This document shows, one piece after another, positions 61,253 through 64,000 of a DNA stretch of 64,000 nt. The stretch is from NCBI RefSeq assembly GCF_000499845.2, contig NC_023749.2, forward strand, positions 31,658,753 through 31,722,752, read 5' to 3'. The DNA is from Phaseolus vulgaris (taxonomy: Eukaryota > Streptophyta > Magnoliopsida > Fabales > Fabaceae). Below the pieces are notes generated by a model. The model saw only the letters and a list, made by a program, of their open reading frames with translations, did no database searches and had not been told where the DNA came from. Made by a program: the position numbers and the translations under genes. Positions within the stretch are counted from its first letter, which is position 1; each line of letters begins with the position of its first letter.

Positions 61253-62049
61253 TTCATTTTTAAGTAGGGAAACTAGAAGAACATGAGGCTCTGAGTCATT
61301 TGATCAAGCTCTTGGAAGGAAAGGATTAAGACTGGAACTGAATTGAGGATGTATACCAGTCCAAGCCTTTTCAAAAGTCAAAAGAAACTTCTTGATCACA
61401 AACAATGACTCATTGAAGGGACTTCATAAAAGGATAAGACATTCTTTAACTTTGCCTTTGTCTTTCAATTACTAATTCATGTTTAATTTTTTTTCTTTGT
61501 CAAATGAGCATTAACATCTGTTTTGAACCTTTCTCAGTCTATGCTTGAAATTCTCAATCTACCAACATGCTGCAGAAAAACAACCGATTGTTTCCTCGAA
61601 ACAACCGATTGTTTCTTCTCTGACAGCACTGTGAAAGAATTGAATTAATTTCTTTATGCATTCTGTTTGTTGCAGATCTCAATAATGAAAGGATCTTGAG
61701 TCAATAAAGTAGTCTTGAAAGCCTGATTATATTCTGGAGGAAGTTACAAGATGTGATAAAGGAATATATTTCATATCTTGGAAATTCAAGAGCCTTTATG
61801 TCTAGTCAAAGATCACATGTGTTGACCATGTGTTTTCTGCCCTTTTCTGGCGTTTTCTGTGCAATTCTTGGACCAGTCTCTTATCTTGTAGACCGAAACC
61901 CACAATCACCAAAGGATCAAAGAAGATATCTGAGTTGCTATAAAATCAGTTGCAGCTATTTTCTTTCACAAAAACAACCAATTGAGCAATCTCTTGCAAC
62001 ATCTCTTTCTCTCCTTGTGTGTGAGCCTTTGGCTCTTTTTTCTTTTATC
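61253..62049. other. E8 stretch between gag and the second ORF
   Basis: No coding signal. Holds a pair of AAACAACCGATTGTTT motifs at 61576-61611. It reads like leader sequence of the second ORF: a CT-rich run, 'ctctttctctccttgtgtgtgagc', precedes the ATG. Confidence 0.4.
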
Positions 62050-63209
62050 ATGGAGTCCACTCCACCTACATCAAAGAGGATCAAAACAAGGCCTGTAAGG
62101 TCAGTAGGGAGGCTTGAGGGCTGGTTTTCAGGGGATAATGAGCTCATTGAGAGGTATCGCTTTGAGACAAGCACAAAAGTGATCAACAATCCAAAAGTTG
62201 TCTCTTTTGATTGGTTGAAAAGCCAAAAGCTGTAAAATGTTAGAAAGCTTCTCAAGGATCAGTTGCTGAGAAGATTCTTGGAGATGAATGGAAACATATA
62301 TCCAGATTTGATTCGGGTATTCTACACAAACCTAAAGTTTGAAGGAAACAACCTTGTTTCACATGTTAAAGGTGTAAACATGGAGATTACTCATGATGTA
62401 TGGGCTGTTGTAACTGGATTGAAGTATGCTAGTCTTAGAATCAATAAAGGTAATCTTGGAGTTGTGGAAGATTTCAACAAAGTCCAATACTACAAAAGCT
62501 GTTTGAAGAATCAATAGGCACAAGTGAGAACTTGTTCTGTTGGAGGGTTAAAGTTATATGAAAGGGTGTTAGCTCTCATTGTCACTTGGATCCTAACTCC
62601 AAGGGGGAGCTACCATTCTGTTTTAACAGAAGAAGATCTTGTTTATATCTATTGCATCATGAAGAAGATCAAGATCAATTGGATTCATATCATCAAAGAA
62701 CATATGCAAAAATCCAAGAGGTTAAGTGACTACCACTATCCCTATGTTGTTTTAATCTCTAAATTTTTGCTTTATTTTGAAGTGAATCTTGAAGATGAGA
62801 CCTCTGAGCTGGTTAAATCAACATAAGAAGTGAACAATGGTTCACTATGTAAGATGGGATTCACTAAGATAAATGAAAGATGGGTGAACAAAGATGTGAT
62901 CATGGTGGTTCATCAAGTGCTGCAGTTGCTGATTTTGATGAAGAAGATCAAGCTGCTGATATGGATATCCACAATGAAGGACAACCTGCAACTAACTTTG
63001 ATGCTGGAACAAGTGCAGGACATCAAGAGGATGAGATTCCTTCTATGTCTTCTTTTGAAAGATACATGGTGGATAGGCTTGATGACTTTGCTGAAAATCA
63101 AAGAAATCTCCATGATCTTTGTTTGACCAATTTCCAAAGCATTGACAACAGATTCCAGAGCATGGACACTCGCTTTCTGACCCTGGATGAACAGATTGAA
63201 GCTATTTAG
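62050..63209 (+). pseudogene. Plant transposon-protein domain ORF of E8, three stops and one shift
   Basis: Start MESTPPTSKRIKTRPV at 62050 (a frame open from 61753 exists, but the leader is not protein-like). Domain blocks: RFLEMNGNIYPDLIRVFYTN, VSHVKGVNMEITHDVWAVVT, LTPRGSYHSVLTEEDLVYIY and YHYPYVVLISKFLLYF. This resembles the 'putative plant transposon protein' domain found in many plant retroelement-associated ORFs. The same frame is kept through TAA (62233-62235), TAG (62515-62517) and TAA (62824-62826). A shift near 62890 then leads into an acidic C-terminal tail with SIDNRFQSMDTRF. Whether it served as an env-like, capsid-related or other accessory protein cannot be told. Confidence 0.65.
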
Positions 63210-63387
63210 AACCAGATATTTGAGCTGCAATATGGGAAGGATGACTGAAGAAAAACAACCAGTTGAATGTTCGAAACAACCTATTGTTTTTGCTCTGTAA
63301 CAGTTTAAGTGTTATTTCTTTTAAAATTCTGTTTTATCTAGAACAATTTCTGTTTTATCTCTTCTTATAGTCTATTTGTAAAGACAA

Positions 63388-63397
63388 ATAGGGGGAG
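63388..63397 (+). promoter_or_regulatory. Polypurine-like tract of E8 (upstream copy)
   Basis: ATAGGGGGAGATT is the usual copia polypurine sequence, but here it is followed by about 270 bp of noncoding DNA before the second tract and the LTR. It may be an internal copy. Confidence 0.5.
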
Positions 63398-63675
63398 ATT
63401 TTATGTTGTGTTGTCTTTAAGTCTGCAAACTCTATCTGTTTAAGTGATTAATGTTTCTACTGCTTGTTGTTGATGCTTTATGGTTTTGGATGGTTTTGGT
63501 TGCTGGTTTTTCTTCTGTTTTGATTAAGCAAAACACAAGATTTATGTGTTGTTCTAACCTGCTGCCATATATGTTGTATATTGCTTAAAGATTGTTTTGC
63601 AAGAACTGCTTCAGATTCAAACAAGTCCAACACAAGCAACCAGGGATTTGTCTTCACCAAATTGGGGGAAATTTT

Positions 63676-64000
63676 TGAATCAAGTGTGTTCAAAAGCTTT
63701 GAAGAATCCAAATCCTAGTGTTTGATGGAAGGCTGAAGTTGCTTGGTGTTGCTGCTGTGTTTTTAGAGTAGGATCTGGGTAGTTTATCTTTGTAATCCAC
63801 TCTTTGTTGAATCTAAAGCTTAAGTGTTTTCAAATCTTTTAAGTTTAAAGTGTTTTTCAAACTAAGTGAAAAACAACCTGTTGTTTTGTCGAAACAACCG
63901 ATTGTTTTACACTTAGGTGTTTTTGAAAAGGTTGAAAACTGTTTTTGTTGGTTGACTTGCTGTCAAACCAAAACAATCGATTGTTTCGTGAAATCAATCG
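63676..64000 (+). repeat. Probable 3' LTR of E8, runs off the right edge
   Basis: It follows a purine tract AATTGGGGGAAATT at 63660-63673 and starts near TGAATCAAGTGTG. It includes a pair of AAACAACC.GTTGTTT / AAACAACCGATTGTTT motifs (63870-63907), and at the edge CAATCGATTGTTTCGTGAAATC, which resembles the beginning of the 5' LTR remnant at 58703. Assignment rests on position and this short similarity. Confidence 0.5.

Larger units (their letters stand above)
58703..64000 (+). mobile_element. E8: Ty1/copia (SIRE/Maximus-like) element without visible pol
   Basis: 5' LTR remnant to 59506, primer site 59508, gag 59564-61250 (degenerate), a second ORF with a plant transposon-protein domain (62050-63209), two polypurine-like tracts (63388 and 63661), and the probable start of the 3' LTR. 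The whole internal region is about 4.2 kb, and I find no protease, integrase, RT or RNase H motif in any frame. It therefore looks like a non-autonomous derivative that kept Gag plus an accessory ORF. Throughout are copies of AAACAACCGATTGTTT-type near-palindromes, often in pairs. Confidence 0.75.

Overview
This window looks like pericentromeric or otherwise repeat-rich DNA of a flowering plant, most likely a legume. The legume call is an inference from the general look of the LTR families and the copia element; no host gene is visible to confirm it. Apart from short unassigned stretches, everything I can interpret is LTR retrotransposon: nested, truncated and partly duplicated Ty3/gypsy copies from 1 to about 56.1 kb, then a different Ty3/gypsy lineage (56.1-58.7 kb) and a Ty1/copia element (58.7 kb to the right edge). 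I saw no rRNA or tRNA gene and no CRISPR-like array.

The main family belongs to the Tat branch of Ty3/gypsy. Evidence: a single gag-protease-RT-RNase H-integrase frame, a second (archaeal-type) RNase H after the gypsy one, no chromodomain, and an extra gene between pol and the 3' LTR on the opposite strand. That antisense gene encodes the plant 'putative gypsy-type transposon' domain, followed by a phase-1 intron and usually a long coiled-coil exon.

Layout. E1 (1-2842): 3' remnant of a + element, with antisense genes on the minus strand. E2 (2843-13153, minus): young element with a truncated 3' LTR, intact gag, a pol that lost RNase H and the integrase core, and two tandem antisense genes. 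E3 (13154-24283, plus): old host element whose gag and pol are each interrupted by a solo LTR with perfect target duplications (13685-14983, 17362-18651). E4 (24284-25918 and 50720-56138, minus): outer element, itself hit by an unrelated solo LTR (50989-52013). E5 (25919-50719, minus): sits in E4 and has the same two-antisense-gene plan as E2. E6 (31355-43617, minus): complete 12.3-kb element inside E5, with TSD TCAAC and LTRs differing at about 4 bases plus 1 indel in 792. E7 (56139-57693) is a gypsy LTR junction with an initiator-Met-type primer site. E8 (58703-64000) is a copia element with gag and a plant transposon-protein ORF but no visible protease, integrase or RT.

How it works together: in each Tat element the LTR drives gag-pol, and the antisense gene is transcribed toward it from its own upstream region, which is rich in ACGT/bZIP-type sites. 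The two units converge on a conserved hairpin plus AATAAA block just past the pol stop. Most coding regions carry nonsense or frameshift lesions. The best preserved frames are E2 gag, the second antisense gene of E2 and E5, and long stretches of E6. Coordinates of introns, LTR ends and TSDs were read by eye.
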